Origin: an uncultured Acetobacteraceae bacterium
Lineage (GTDB): Bacteria; Pseudomonadota; Alphaproteobacteria; Acetobacterales; Acetobacteraceae
Assembly: GCA_937873175.1 (NCBI GenBank)
Contig: CALMVT010000125.1
Location: 1-60,502, forward strand
Length of the DNA stretch: 60,502 nt
Reading direction: 5' to 3'
This document shows, piece by piece, positions 51,888-60,502 of this stretch (positions are counted from its first letter, which is position 1; each line of letters opens with the position of its first letter). Under the pieces are notes generated by a model. That model had not been told where the DNA came from, ran no database searches, and saw only the letters and a program-made list of their open reading frames with translations. Both the position numbers and the translations under genes were made by a program.

Positions 51888-54800
51888 TGCGCCGGGTTCT
51901 GCGCGCGGCGCTTTGGGTGTTGGGCCTGCTCCTGCTGCTTCCGGTCGTGGGGGTCGCCGCCGTCGTGCTGGCCCTGAACATCGGGCCGGGCCGCGTCGCG
52001 GCGGAGCAGTTGATCAACCATGTGACCGGCGGCACCGTGGTGCTGGAAGGCTTGTCGGGCCGCTTTCCGGACGCGCTGCGGCTGCAGCACCTGGAAGTGC
52101 ACGACGCGGCCGGCGCTTGGCTGCTGGCCGACGACGTGGCGCTTGATTGGTCGCCGACCCGGCTGCTGCAGCGCAATGCCCTGGTCGAGCGGCTGGAAGT
52201 TGCGCGAGTACAGGTGCCCCGCCTGCCCGTCGCGAGCACCGCCGCCCCGACGCCTGCGACCGAGGGCAGCCAGCCGTTCAGCCTGCCGGTGCGGGTCACG
52301 GTGCAGCGTATCCACGTGGCGCGGGCGGAGCTTGGCCCCGGCGTGCTCGGAACCGCGGCGGTGCTTTCGGCGGACGGCAGCGCGGACGGCGCGTCGCTGC
52401 AGGACGCCAGCACAGACCTTGCGCTGCATCGGCTGGACGCGCCCGGCGATTACAAGGCGACCGTCCGCCTGGACCCGGCGCGCATCGCGGGAACGCTTGA
52501 CGCCGCCGAGCCGGATGGAGGGCTGATCGCGACGGTCGCGACGCTGCCGGGCCTCGGCCCGCTGTCGATCAAGGCGGGCCTGGACGGGCCTCGGAGCGCC
52601 ATCGCGACGAACCTGGCGCTGACCGCCGGCCCGCTGCAAGCGCAGGCGCGGGGCACGCTGGATTTGGAGGGATCGGCGGCCGACCTCGACCTGTCCGCGT
52701 CCGCCCCGGCCATGACCCCGCGTCCGGACGTGTCCTGGCAGAGCGTCGCGTTGCAGGCCCGGGTGCACGGGCCGTTCACCGCGCCGGACGCCTCGGGGCA
52801 ACTGCGGATCGAGAATTTGAACGCAGCCGGTGCCGCGGTGCGAAGCCTGGTGGCCAACATTGGAGGCAATGCCGGCCGGGTCGGGCTGCACGCGACGGCG
52901 GAGGGCGTGCGCTTGCCAGGCCCGGAGCCCGCGCTGCTGGCAGCTTCGCCCGTGGTGCTGGACGCCGATGCGCGGCTGGATGACCCGGCCCGGCCCGTCA
53001 CCTTCGCGCTCACCCACCCGCTGCTGACGATTAAGGGCGACGCAAGAACGGGGGGCGACATCTCGGCCAACGCCGATGTGTCCGCGGCCGACCTGACGCC
53101 ACTCGCCGCCCTCGGCGGGATCGACCTGCATGGCAGCACGGCGCTGCGCCTGCGTGCTGCGGTGGCAGGGGGCGTAACCCGGGCGGATTTGGACGGCAAG
53201 CTGTCCATCACCGGCGGGCTGGCGCCGGTGCCGGCGCTCCTGGGCGATGCGACGTTGGGGGCGTCGGCGCAGCTTGCCGGGTCGGACATCACGCTGTCGC
53301 GGCTGGAGATCGACGGCAAGGCGCTGCGCTTGTCGGCCCAGGGCAGCCAGAAGGCAAACGTGCTGGACGCCACGTATCGCCTTGGCCTGTCCGACCTGGT
53401 GGCACTCGCCCCGACCTTGACCGGCGCCTTGGAGGCTGACGGGCACGCGCGGGGGCCGATGGACTCGTTGTCGCTCGATACCATCATCAAAGGGGAGGTC
53501 GGCGCCCCGAACGTGCCGCGCGGGCCGGTGACGCTGACCGCTGCGGTGACGGGCCTGCCGAGCAAGCCCGCCGGGCAGGTGACGGCGGAAGGCACGCTGG
53601 AAGGCGCGCCGCTCGCCTTAGCCGTCACGGCCCGGCGTGAAGCGGACGGCACGGTGCACGCCACCATCGAGCGCGCGGATTGGCGCAGCCTGCATGCCGC
53701 GGGCATGCTTTCCTTGCCGGCGGGCGCCAAGCTGCCGCTCGGTCAAGTTGATCTGCGCATGGACAAGCTGGATGACCTGCGCCCGTTCATCGGCCAGCCG
53801 CTGTCCGGCAGCGTGGCGGCGCAGGCTAACCTGGACGCGCAGGAGACCCGGCTCCACGCGGAGCTGCGCAATGCCGGCCTGCCCGGCAGCCGCGTCGGCC
53901 ATGCCGTCCTCACCGCCCGCGTCGCCGATCCCACGGCCGATCCGGTGGTGAATGCCCAGCTCACGGCAGAAGGCATCGACGCCGCGGGCGTGAAAGGGTC
54001 CGCCAAGGTGGACGTGTCCGGCCCGCAAGCGGCGCTCGCCGTGCGGACCACGGCGGCCCTGCAGGTCGGCGGCACCGACGCCCAGATCGCCGGCGCGGCC
54101 GTGGTGGACGCCCCGGCCAGAGCCGTGCAGCTCAACGCCTTCCAGGTCGCTGCCAAGGGCGAAACGCTGCGGCTGCTGGCGCCGGCGCGGGTCCGCCTAG
54201 CCGACGAGGTGACGGTGGACCGGCTACGGCTGGGCGTGCGGGACGCGGTGCTGGAGGTGACTGGGCGCGTGTCGCCCACGCTGGACGCGACGGCCGCGCT
54301 GCGCGCCCCGGCGGATTTGGCGCGGCTCGCCTCGCCGGAGCTTGCGGCAGACGGCACGGTTGCGTTGGATGCTCGGCTGACCGGCACAACGGCGCAGCCA
54401 AACGGGACGGTGAAGCTGATCGCCAACGGGGTGCGGCTGCGCTCCGGGCCGGGCCGGGCGATCCCGGCGGTCAACCTCGCGGCCACGGCGCAACTAGCCG
54501 GGGGTGCCGCCCGGATCGACTCGCGGCTCATGGCCGGGCCGTCTCTCCAGCTCGCGGTTGCGGGGCAGGCGCCGTTGGGGGCCGGACCGCTGGACCTGCG
54601 GGCGACCGGGGCGCTGGACCTCGTGCTGCTCGACCCCGTGCTGACCGCGGCCGGGCGGCGCGCCCGGGGTCGGCTGGCGTTGGATGCGACGGTGGCCGGC
54701 ACCGCGGCGGCGCCCCGCATCGGCGGCACGGTGCAACTTACCAAGGGCGAGGTGCAGGATTTCGCGCAGGGCGTACGCATCACCGACATCGCCGCGACCC

Positions 54801-55897
54801 TGCGGGCGGACGGCGACAAAGTCCGCATCGCGAGCCTCACCGGCCGGGCCGGGCCGGGCACGGTGGCGGCGTCCGGCAGCATCGGCGTGCTGGCGCCGGG
54901 GCTGCCTGTCGATCTCACGCTCACGCTGCGCAACGCCCGGCCGCTCGCGTCCGACCAACTGAGCGCCGACCTGGACGCCGACCTGACGGTGCAGGGCCAA
55001 GCCGCGGGCGCGCTGCAAGCCGCCGGGCGCATCGGCATCAAGCGGGCCGAAATCCGCATCCCCGAGCGCCTGCCGGCCTCCATCGCCGTGCTTGACGTGC
55101 GGCGGCCCGGCGAAAAGCCGCCAGCGCCGCCCGCCGCCAGCAGCACAATCGGCCTCGACCTCACGATCAACGCGCCGCGCGCCATCTTTGTCCGCGGCCG
55201 CGGACTTGACGCCGAGCTTGCTGGGGAGCTGCGCGTCAAGGGCACCAGCGCGACGCCGCAGGTGTCCGGCGGGTTCGACATGCGCCGCGGCAACATCAGC
55301 GTGGCCGGCACCACCCTGACCTTCACGCGCGGCAAGGTGGGCTTCGACGGCACCGGGGTCACGGGGAAGATCGACCCGACGCTCGACTTCGCCGCCGACA
55401 GCACGGCGGGCAGCGTCACCGCGACGCTCGGCATCACCGGCTACGCCAGCGCCCCCAAGATCAGCCTGACCAGCGTGCCGGAGCTGCCGCAGGACGAGGT
55501 GCTCGCCTACCTGCTGTTCAAGCGCAGCGCCAAGGAACTGGGGCCGTTCCAGCTTGCCGAGATCGCCGCCACGGTCGCGAGCCTGACCGGCGTGGGCGGC
55601 AGCGCCGGCAACCCGTTGGAAAGCATCCGGAAAGGACTGGGGCTGGACCGGCTGTCGGTCGGTGGCGGCAGCAACAGCGGCAGTAGCGGCAGCAGCACGT
55701 CCAGCACGGCGCCCTCCATCGAAGCGGGGCGGTATGTCCGCCCCGGCGTTTACGTGGGCGCGAAGCAGGGCACCACCGGGAATCAAACGCAGGCGACGGT
55801 GCAGATCGACCTCTACAAAGGCCTGAAGGCGCAAACCGACGTGGGAACCGGGCAAGGCGGCAACTCGGTCGGGCTGAGCTACCAGTTCGAGTATTAG
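51887..55897 (+). CDS. tamB: Translocation and assembly module protein TamB (AsmA-like bridge)
   Basis: This 1336-residue protein has one N-terminal membrane anchor (about 5-30) and a very long, repetitive beta-rich periplasmic part typical of bridge-like lipid-transfer proteins. The C-terminal TamB domain (roughly the last 350 residues) contains LDLTINAPRAIFVRGRGLDAELAG, RGNISVAGTTLTFTRGKVGFDG and LPQDEVLAYLLFKRS in turn, which are the best conserved parts of the family. A short serine/glycine-rich linker (GGGSNSGSSGSSTSS) precedes the final strands. It spans the periplasm and works with TamA encoded just upstream. Confidence 0.93.
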   Translation: MRRVLRAALWVLGLLLLLPVVGVAAVVLALNIGPGRVAAEQLINHVTGGTVVLEGLSGRFPDALRLQHLEVHDAAGAWLLADDVALDWSPTRLLQRNALVERLEVARVQVPRLPVASTAAPTPATEGSQPFSLPVRVTVQRIHVARAELGPGVLGTAAVLSADGSADGASLQDASTDLALHRLDAPGDYKATVRLDPARIAGTLDAAEPDGGLIATVATLPGLGPLSIKAGLDGPRSAIATNLALTAGPLQAQARGTLDLEGSAADLDLSASAPAMTPRPDVSWQSVALQARVHGPFTAPDASGQLRIENLNAAGAAVRSLVANIGGNAGRVGLHATAEGVRLPGPEPALLAASPVVLDADARLDDPARPVTFALTHPLLTIKGDARTGGDISANADVSAADLTPLAALGGIDLHGSTALRLRAAVAGGVTRADLDGKLSITGGLAPVPALLGDATLGASAQLAGSDITLSRLEIDGKALRLSAQGSQKANVLDATYRLGLSDLVALAPTLTGALEADGHARGPMDSLSLDTIIKGEVGAPNVPRGPVTLTAAVTGLPSKPAGQVTAEGTLEGAPLALAVTARREADGTVHATIERADWRSLHAAGMLSLPAGAKLPLGQVDLRMDKLDDLRPFIGQPLSGSVAAQANLDAQETRLHAELRNAGLPGSRVGHAVLTARVADPTADPVVNAQLTAEGIDAAGVKGSAKVDVSGPQAALAVRTTAALQVGGTDAQIAGAAVVDAPARAVQLNAFQVAAKGETLRLLAPARVRLADEVTVDRLRLGVRDAVLEVTGRVSPTLDATAALRAPADLARLASPELAADGTVALDARLTGTTAQPNGTVKLIANGVRLRSGPGRAIPAVNLAATAQLAGGAARIDSRLMAGPSLQLAVAGQAPLGAGPLDLRATGALDLVLLDPVLTAAGRRARGRLALDATVAGTAAAPRIGGTVQLTKGEVQDFAQGVRITDIAATLRADGDKVRIASLTGRAGPGTVAASGSIGVLAPGLPVDLTLTLRNARPLASDQLSADLDADLTVQGQAAGALQAAGRIGIKRAEIRIPERLPASIAVLDVRRPGEKPPAPPAASSTIGLDLTINAPRAIFVRGRGLDAELAGELRVKGTSATPQVSGGFDMRRGNISVAGTTLTFTRGKVGFDGTGVTGKIDPTLDFAADSTAGSVTATLGITGYASAPKISLTSVPELPQDEVLAYLLFKRSAKELGPFQLAEIAATVASLTGVGGSAGNPLESIRKGLGLDRLSVGGGSNSGSSGSSTSSTAPSIEAGRYVRPGVYVGAKQGTTGNQTQATVQIDLYKGLKAQTDVGTGQGGNSVGLSYQFEY

Positions 55898-55951
55898 CGT
55901 GCTTAAACGGCCGGGCAGCGCGCCGAACCAGCGCCCGGCCGGAGGAAAACC

Positions 55952-57475
55952 ATGAAGCTTGCGACGATCTGGGCGCTCGCCGCTGCCCTGCTGGCTGGGC
56001 CGGCATCGGCGCAGCCGCACGGCCCGGGCGGTCCCGAGCGCGAAGCGGAAGCGCCCCGCGCCTCGGCACCGGAGCCGAGCGCCGACAAGACGACCGCCCA
56101 CACTCTGGCCCTGCCCGGACGCAGCATGGCGTTCAACGCCACTGTCAGCACCATCCGCCTCGCGAACCCGCAAGGCGCCGCGCAGGCCGAGGTCGTCGTG
56201 ACCGCGTTCCAGCTTGCCAACACGGCGCCGGGCAGACGGCCGGTGACGTTCGCGGTGAACGGCGGCCCGGGATCGGCTTCCGCCTGGCTGAACCTCGGCG
56301 CGATCGGGCCGTGGCGTGTGCCGATGGCAGGCGGGATCAGCCCCAGCATGCGCCCAGGCGTCGTGGACAACGCCGAAACCTGGCTCGACTTCACCGACCT
56401 CGTGTTCATTGATCCCGTCACCACCGGCTACAGCCGGGTGCTCGGCGGCGACGACGTGCGGCGGCGCATGTTGTCGGTGGAGGGCGACATCGACACGCTG
56501 GCCAACGTTGCGCGCCGCTGGCTGGAGGCCAACGGGCGGCTGCAATCACCGAAGTTCATTGTGGGCGAAAGCTACGGCGGGTTCCGCGGCCCAAAGCTGG
56601 CGCAGGCGCTGCTGGACCAGCAGGGCGTGGGGGTCAGCGGGCTGGTGCTGGTGTCCCCGGTGCTGGACTTCAACGGGCGGGATGCGCCGTGGGACCCGAT
56701 GCGTTGGGTGGCACGGCTGCCGTCCATGGCCGCCGCCGCACGGGGCGCCGCGGGCCGGACGGAGATCAAGGACGCCGAAAGCTATGCCGAAACCGACTAC
56801 CTGCTGGACCTGGTGCGCGGGGAGCATGACGCGGCGGCGGTTGGGCGGATCAGCGAGCGGGTCGCAGCGCTGACCGGCCTCGATCCCGCGCTGGTGCGGC
56901 GACGGGCGGGCAAGGTGGACCTCGGCGCCTTTACGCGGGACCGGGAGCCGGGCCGGGTTGCCAGCCCCTACGACGCGACGATCTCGGCGGCCGACCCGTT
57001 CCCGTCGGCGGCGAACGATAATTCGCCCGATGCGGTCCTGGACGCCCTGCGCGGACCCGTCACAGGCGCCATGCTGGACCTATACGCGACGCGGCTGGAC
57101 TGGAAGCCGAGCGGCGCACCCGGGCGCCGCTACGAGCTGCTGAACGAGGCCACGGCGCGCGAATGGGACTACGGCCGCGGCAACGCCCGGCCGGAGTCGC
57201 TGACGCCCTTGCGGCAGTTCCTGGCGCTCGACCCGGCGGCGCACGTCCTGGTGGCACACGGGTTGACCGACCTCGTCACGCCGTATTTCGCCAGCCAGAT
57301 GCTGATGAACCAGGTGCCGGAGGCTGGGGGCGGAAACCGCTTGCAGCTCCGCGTGTATGGCGGCGGGCACATGTTCTACACCCGGGACGCTTCGCGTGCC
57401 GCGCTTCATGCCGACGCGGAAGCGTTGGTTGCCGCGTCGCTGGCCTCCAGGCCGGACCGGGTGGCGGCCGAATAA
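55952..57475 (+). CDS. S10-family serine carboxypeptidase, exported
   Basis: This 507-residue protein has a signal peptide ([20 protein letters not shown]). The S10 peptidase domain carries NGGPGSAS (103-110), the nucleophile elbow GESYGG (S207), an aspartate in HGLTDLVTP and a histidine in YGGGHMFY. S10 enzymes remove C-terminal residues from peptides at acidic pH, and bacterial members are periplasmic or secreted. GGAGGA stands 11 bases before the ATG at 55952. It is co-directional with tamB and with the downstream short-chain dehydrogenase, 26 bases away. Confidence 0.9.
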   Translation: MKLATIWALAAALLAGPASAQPHGPGGPEREAEAPRASAPEPSADKTTAHTLALPGRSMAFNATVSTIRLANPQGAAQAEVVVTAFQLANTAPGRRPVTFAVNGGPGSASAWLNLGAIGPWRVPMAGGISPSMRPGVVDNAETWLDFTDLVFIDPVTTGYSRVLGGDDVRRRMLSVEGDIDTLANVARRWLEANGRLQSPKFIVGESYGGFRGPKLAQALLDQQGVGVSGLVLVSPVLDFNGRDAPWDPMRWVARLPSMAAAARGAAGRTEIKDAESYAETDYLLDLVRGEHDAAAVGRISERVAALTGLDPALVRRRAGKVDLGAFTRDREPGRVASPYDATISAADPFPSAANDNSPDAVLDALRGPVTGAMLDLYATRLDWKPSGAPGRRYELLNEATAREWDYGRGNARPESLTPLRQFLALDPAAHVLVAHGLTDLVTPYFASQMLMNQVPEAGGGNRLQLRVYGGGHMFYTRDASRAALHADAEALVAASLASRPDRVAAE

Positions 57476-57501
57476 ACCCGTTCCGAAGGAGGACACCCCC
57501 A

Positions 57502-58269
57502 ATGCAGATCGCCGAGCACGTTTTCATTGTCACCGGCGGCGCGTCCGGCCTGGGCGCCGCGACTGCCCGCATGGTGGCGGCAGGCGGCGGCCGAGTGGTG
57601 GTCGCCGACGTGAACCGGGCGGCCGGAGAAGCGCTGGCGCAGGAGCTTGGCGCCGCCGCCCGCTTCGTCGCGGCTGACATCACGGAAGAAGCATCGGCAC
57701 AGGCGGTGGTGGCGGAGGCGGAAGCAGCGTTCGGCGGCCTGCACGGCCTGGCGAACTGCGCCGGGATCGCGATCGGGGAAAAGGTGCTGGGCCGCGACGG
57801 GCCGCACGCGCTGGCGTCGTTCGCCCGGGTGATCGCGATTAACCTGGTCGGCACGTTCAACATGATCCGGCTCGCCGCGGTCGCCATCGCCAAGAGCGCT
57901 CCGGGTGCGGACGGCGAGCGCGGGGTGATCGTCAACACGGCGTCGGTCGCAGCCTTTGACGGGCAGATCGGCCAGGCGGCCTATGCGGCGTCAAAAGCAG
58001 GGGTGGCGGGCCTTACGCTGCCGATCGCGCGGGAGCTGGCGCGCAACGGCATCCGTGTGGTGACGATCGCTCCCGGCCTGTTCGAGACGCCGATGATGGC
58101 CGGGCTGCCGGCGGAGGTGCAGGCGAGCCTGGGCAGCGCGGTGCCGTTCCCGTCCCGGCTGGGCCGTCCGGAGGAGTTCGCGGCGATGGTCCGTGCGATC
58201 TGCGAGAACCCGATGCTGAACGGCGAGGTGATCCGCCTTGATGGCGCGCTCAGGATGGCGCCGCGTTAG
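57502..58269 (+). CDS. Short-chain dehydrogenase, 3-hydroxyacyl-CoA dehydrogenase type 2-like
   Basis: This 255-residue SDR has the cofactor motif TGGASGLG (11-18) with an aspartate (D37, VVVADVN) that favours NAD. NCAGIA (85-90), catalytic S148 and Y161-x3-K165 (YAASK) follow. The [14 protein letters not shown] context and the [16 protein letters not shown] tail resemble HSD17B10-type 3-hydroxy-2-methylbutyryl-CoA dehydrogenases of isoleucine and fatty-acid breakdown. GAAGGAGGA lies 9 bases upstream of the ATG. An upstream frame extension runs into the peptidase gene and is not used. Substrate is inferred from family resemblance. Confidence 0.88.
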   Translation: MQIAEHVFIVTGGASGLGAATARMVAAGGGRVVVADVNRAAGEALAQELGAAARFVAADITEEASAQAVVAEAEAAFGGLHGLANCAGIAIGEKVLGRDGPHALASFARVIAINLVGTFNMIRLAAVAIAKSAPGADGERGVIVNTASVAAFDGQIGQAAYAASKAGVAGLTLPIARELARNGIRVVTIAPGLFETPMMAGLPAEVQASLGSAVPFPSRLGRPEEFAAMVRAICENPMLNGEVIRLDGALRMAPR

Positions 58270-59040
58270 CTACCGCGTCGCCACCAGGAAAAGCCGCGGG
58301 AACGGCAGCAGGACGCTGCCGTCCGGCAAGGCGGGGTAGGCGCGGGCGATCCGGCCGTGGTACTCCGCCAGGAAGCCGGCCTGCTCGCCCGCGTCGAGCG
58401 GCTGGAGGAACGGACGCAGACCGCTGCCCTTGAACCATTCGACCACGGCCTGCGCCCCGCCGGCCAGCGGATGGTGGTAGGTGGTCCGCCACACATCCAC
58501 CCGCGCGCAATGCGGGCGCAGCACGCCGTAAAACCAATCGGGCGACCCCATCGCCTCCCGCGCCCCGGCGGCGTGCGCGAGCTTTCCGGCCCAAGGCCCG
58601 TCCGCCGCGACCTCCCGCATCAGCCGGTGCGCCGGCTCGTCCAGGTTGTCCGGCATCTGCACCGCAAGGCTGCCGCCCGGCGCGAGCTGGGCAGCAAGAC
58701 GCGGCAGCAGGCCCGCATGGTCCGGCAGCCATTGCAGCACGGCATTGGCCAGGATCGCATCGAACGGTCTCGCCGCGTCCCACGCCGCGATGTCCGCCAC
58801 CTGGAACCGCAGTTGCGGCAGCCGCGCCTGCGCCGCCGCGATCATGTCGGGCGAACTGTCGAGGCCGGTCACTTCCGCCTCCGGAAAGCGCCGCAGCAGC
58901 AGTTCCGTGGAGTTGCCAGGTCCGCAGCCCAGGTCCACCGCGGCCGACGCCGCCTGGCCTGGCATCGCGGCGAGCAGGTCGCGCACCGGCCGGGTGCGCT
59001 CGTCCTCGAAGATCGTGTACTGCCTGGCAGACCAGTCCAT
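58270..59040 (-). CDS. tam: Trans-aconitate 2-methyltransferase
   Basis: This 256-residue SAM-dependent methyltransferase has the typical Tam start [18 protein letters not shown], the SAM-binding motif [10 protein letters not shown] (36-45), LDSSPDMIA near 69 and [11 protein letters not shown] near 106. Tam methylates trans-aconitate, an inhibitor of aconitase, as a detoxification step. It starts 14 bases after the pcaB-like stop on the same strand, so the two are probably co-transcribed. The stop codon directly abuts that of the convergent SDR gene, leaving no intergenic base. Confidence 0.9.
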   Translation of the reverse strand: MDWSARQYTIFEDERTRPVRDLLAAMPGQAASAAVDLGCGPGNSTELLLRRFPEAEVTGLDSSPDMIAAAQARLPQLRFQVADIAAWDAARPFDAILANAVLQWLPDHAGLLPRLAAQLAPGGSLAVQMPDNLDEPAHRLMREVAADGPWAGKLAHAAGAREAMGSPDWFYGVLRPHCARVDVWRTTYHHPLAGGAQAVVEWFKGSGLRPFLQPLDAGEQAGFLAEYHGRIARAYPALPDGSVLLPFPRLFLVATR

Positions 59041-59053
59041 CGCGTATGCTCCG

Positions 59054-60403
59054 TCAAAGCTCCCGTTGCACGGCGGCGGCGTGAACCAGGGCGCGGTCCA
59101 CCCAAGGCCCGGCCGCCGCGACTGCCGGGGCGAGGTCGAAGGCGGCGGCTAGGTCGGTGCCGTGCAGCGCCGGGTCGCGGGCGAGAACGGTTTCCAGCGC
59201 GCCGCCGGTTCGGCGCACCTCGTCAGCCGCCTGCTCGACCCGCGCATGCGCCGCTTCCCGGCCCAGCAGGGAAGCCAGCCGGACCGCCGCCACGTCGGCG
59301 AACAGCAGGCCGCGCGTTTGGCCGATGTTGGCGCGCATGCGCCCGGCATCGACGACCAAGCCTTGCGCCAGCGACGCCGCTTCCCGCAGCGCGCCCGAGG
59401 CGAGGCCGAACAGCGTGGGCAGGGCATGCCACTCGGCATGCCACAGGCCCGGCGGGCGCTCATGCGCGCCCGCCATCGCGTCCAGCAGCGTGGTGACGTG
59501 GCCCTTGGCGGCGGAGGCGGCGGCCAGGATCACGGTGGAGGACACCGGGTTGCGCTTGTGCGGCATGGCGGAGGAGCCGCCGCGGCCGGGCATCCAGGGT
59601 TCGGACACTTCGCCCACCTCGGTGGAGGCGAGGTTTGCGATGTCGGTTGCCATCTTGGCCAGCGCGCCCAGGAGCGTCGCGAGCCACGCACCGCCCTCCG
59701 CGATGCCCACGCGCCGCGTATGCCAGGCCATCGGCGCGGCATGGAGGCCGAGCGCCTCCGCGAACCCGTCCGCAACCGCCGGGCCGTGCGCGCCGAGGCC
59801 GGCGAGGGTCCCGACCGGCCCGCCAAGCGACGCCAGCAGCAGCCGGGAGCGCAGCCCGGGCAGGCGCTCCGCCGCGTCCGCGACGCCCGACATCCAGACC
59901 GCGGCCTTGAAGCCGAAAGTCAGCGGCGCCGCGTGCTGGCCGTAGGTGCGCCCCACGCAGGGCGTGTCCCGGTGCGCCGCCGCGAGCTTGGCCAGCCCGG
60001 CCAGGATGGCTTGAAGGTCGGCCGAAACCAACGCTAACGCCGCCCGGAGCTGCAGGGACAGCGCGGTGTCCAGAATGTCCTGCGTGGTGGCGCCCTTGTG
60101 GAACGCCCGCGCCAGGTCCTGCGGCAACCGGGCCTGCACCGCCTTGACGAACGGGATGGTGGGGACGCCGGCCAGCGCGGTCTGCTCGCCCAGGGCGGCG
60201 GGGTCGAGGCTGTCGGCGCTGATCGCGGCGATGGCCGGGGCCAAGGCGTCCGGCGCCAGGCCGAAGCGTGCCTGCACCCGCGCCAGGGCGGCCTCCGCTT
60301 CCAGCATCGCGGCAAGGCGGGCGTGATCGGAGAACACATCGCGCATCGCCGCGGTCGCGAACAGCGGGCCGAGCAGCGCCGAGTCGATGGCGGAAAAGGT
60401 CAT
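59054..60403 (-). CDS. pcaB: 3-carboxy-cis,cis-muconate cycloisomerase-type lyase (PcaB)
   Basis: This 449-residue enzyme belongs to the fumarase/aspartase/argininosuccinate lyase superfamily. [12 protein letters not shown] (104-115) and the signature [10 protein letters not shown] (277-286, catalytic serine loop) are present, with [16 protein letters not shown] near 151-166. These point to PcaB, which cyclises 3-carboxymuconate in the protocatechuate branch of the beta-ketoadipate pathway. Adenylosuccinate lyase is less likely because of the RTYGQHA and PGLWHAEW segments. The ATG at 60403 is chosen over an upstream extension. No other pca genes are in the window. Confidence 0.87.
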   Translation of the reverse strand: MTFSAIDSALLGPLFATAAMRDVFSDHARLAAMLEAEAALARVQARFGLAPDALAPAIAAISADSLDPAALGEQTALAGVPTIPFVKAVQARLPQDLARAFHKGATTQDILDTALSLQLRAALALVSADLQAILAGLAKLAAAHRDTPCVGRTYGQHAAPLTFGFKAAVWMSGVADAAERLPGLRSRLLLASLGGPVGTLAGLGAHGPAVADGFAEALGLHAAPMAWHTRRVGIAEGGAWLATLLGALAKMATDIANLASTEVGEVSEPWMPGRGGSSAMPHKRNPVSSTVILAAASAAKGHVTTLLDAMAGAHERPPGLWHAEWHALPTLFGLASGALREAASLAQGLVVDAGRMRANIGQTRGLLFADVAAVRLASLLGREAAHARVEQAADEVRRTGGALETVLARDPALHGTDLAAAFDLAPAVAAAGPWVDRALVHAAAVQREL

Positions 60404-60502
60404 GCGGACGCCAGGCAAACACGGCGCAGGCGCCCCGGTCAACGCGGGCCTAGCCCGAAGTCGTTCTGACTGGAATTGCGACCGGGGCTTGCAAAGCGGG
60501 CC

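Noticed and set aside
1-60502. CRISPR arrays, rRNA operons, intact transposases and prophage genes.
   Set aside because: I looked for regularly spaced repeats, transposase or integrase motifs and rRNA-like tracts and saw none; absence by eye is not proof.

Overview
This 60.5 kb window is GC-rich, gene-dense chromosomal DNA, most likely from an alphaproteobacterium. The gene content points to Rhodospirillales, perhaps an Acetobacteraceae-like organism. The grounds are a Ros/MucR regulator, DUF1489, DUF2244 and DUF3297 proteins, the alphaproteobacterial miaB-phoH-ybeY-corC and lnt-XRE gene stacks, an OlsB ornithine-lipid acyltransferase, and several branched-chain amino acid and peptide ABC transporters. 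The taxonomic placement is inferred from gene content, not from a search. I saw no rRNA, tRNA, CRISPR array, intact insertion sequence or prophage gene.

Layout. 1-705: 3' end of a 3-hydroxyisobutyryl-CoA hydrolase-like gene. 753-7470: a stand-alone xanthine dehydrogenase-type molybdopterin subunit and an RND efflux pump with its adaptor (minus strand). 7.8-9.0 kb: DUF2934 and DUF3297 proteins and a hexapeptide acyltransferase. 9.0-15.7 kb: a probable hydroxy-acid / sugar-acid catabolic block, made of a GlcD-type oxidase, M20 amidohydrolase, HpcH/HpaI aldolase, UxaA-type dehydratase and IlvD/Edd dehydratase. 15.9-18.2 kb: a lipoprotein esterase and a catalase-family gene carrying three separate lesions. 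18.3-23.2 kb: a liv branched-chain amino acid ABC transporter in which LivM and LivG are one polypeptide. 23.2-23.8 kb: a lower-GC patch with a small lipoprotein. 23.8-29.2 kb: a dppABCDF-type peptide transporter (minus strand).

29.5-36.0 kb holds the most unusual locus. It is a tightly overlapped six-gene operon laid out like hydrogenase-4 (hyfB-C-E-F-G-I). Its large subunit has no cysteine ligands for a NiFe centre, and both antiporter-like membrane subunits appear to have lost the conserved glutamate and lysines of the proton channel. The NuoB-like small subunit still has four cysteines for an iron-sulphur cluster. It resembles the energy-converting hydrogenase-related (Ehr) group but looks more divergent, so its function is open.

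36.0-49.9 kb is housekeeping: DUF1489, endonuclease III, DUF2244, an XRE regulator, lnt, a 2-hydroxyacid dehydrogenase, olsB, mucR, a TusA-family protein, rimI-tsaB, nfu, corC-ybeY-phoH-miaB and a PlsC-like acyltransferase. 50.0-55.9 kb encodes the TamA/TamB envelope assembly pair. 55.9-60.4 kb has a serine carboxypeptidase, a short-chain dehydrogenase, trans-aconitate methyltransferase and a PcaB-type cycloisomerase. Start codons were chosen from ribosome-binding sites, operon overlaps and family lengths. Motif comparisons were made by eye against remembered family consensus sequences.
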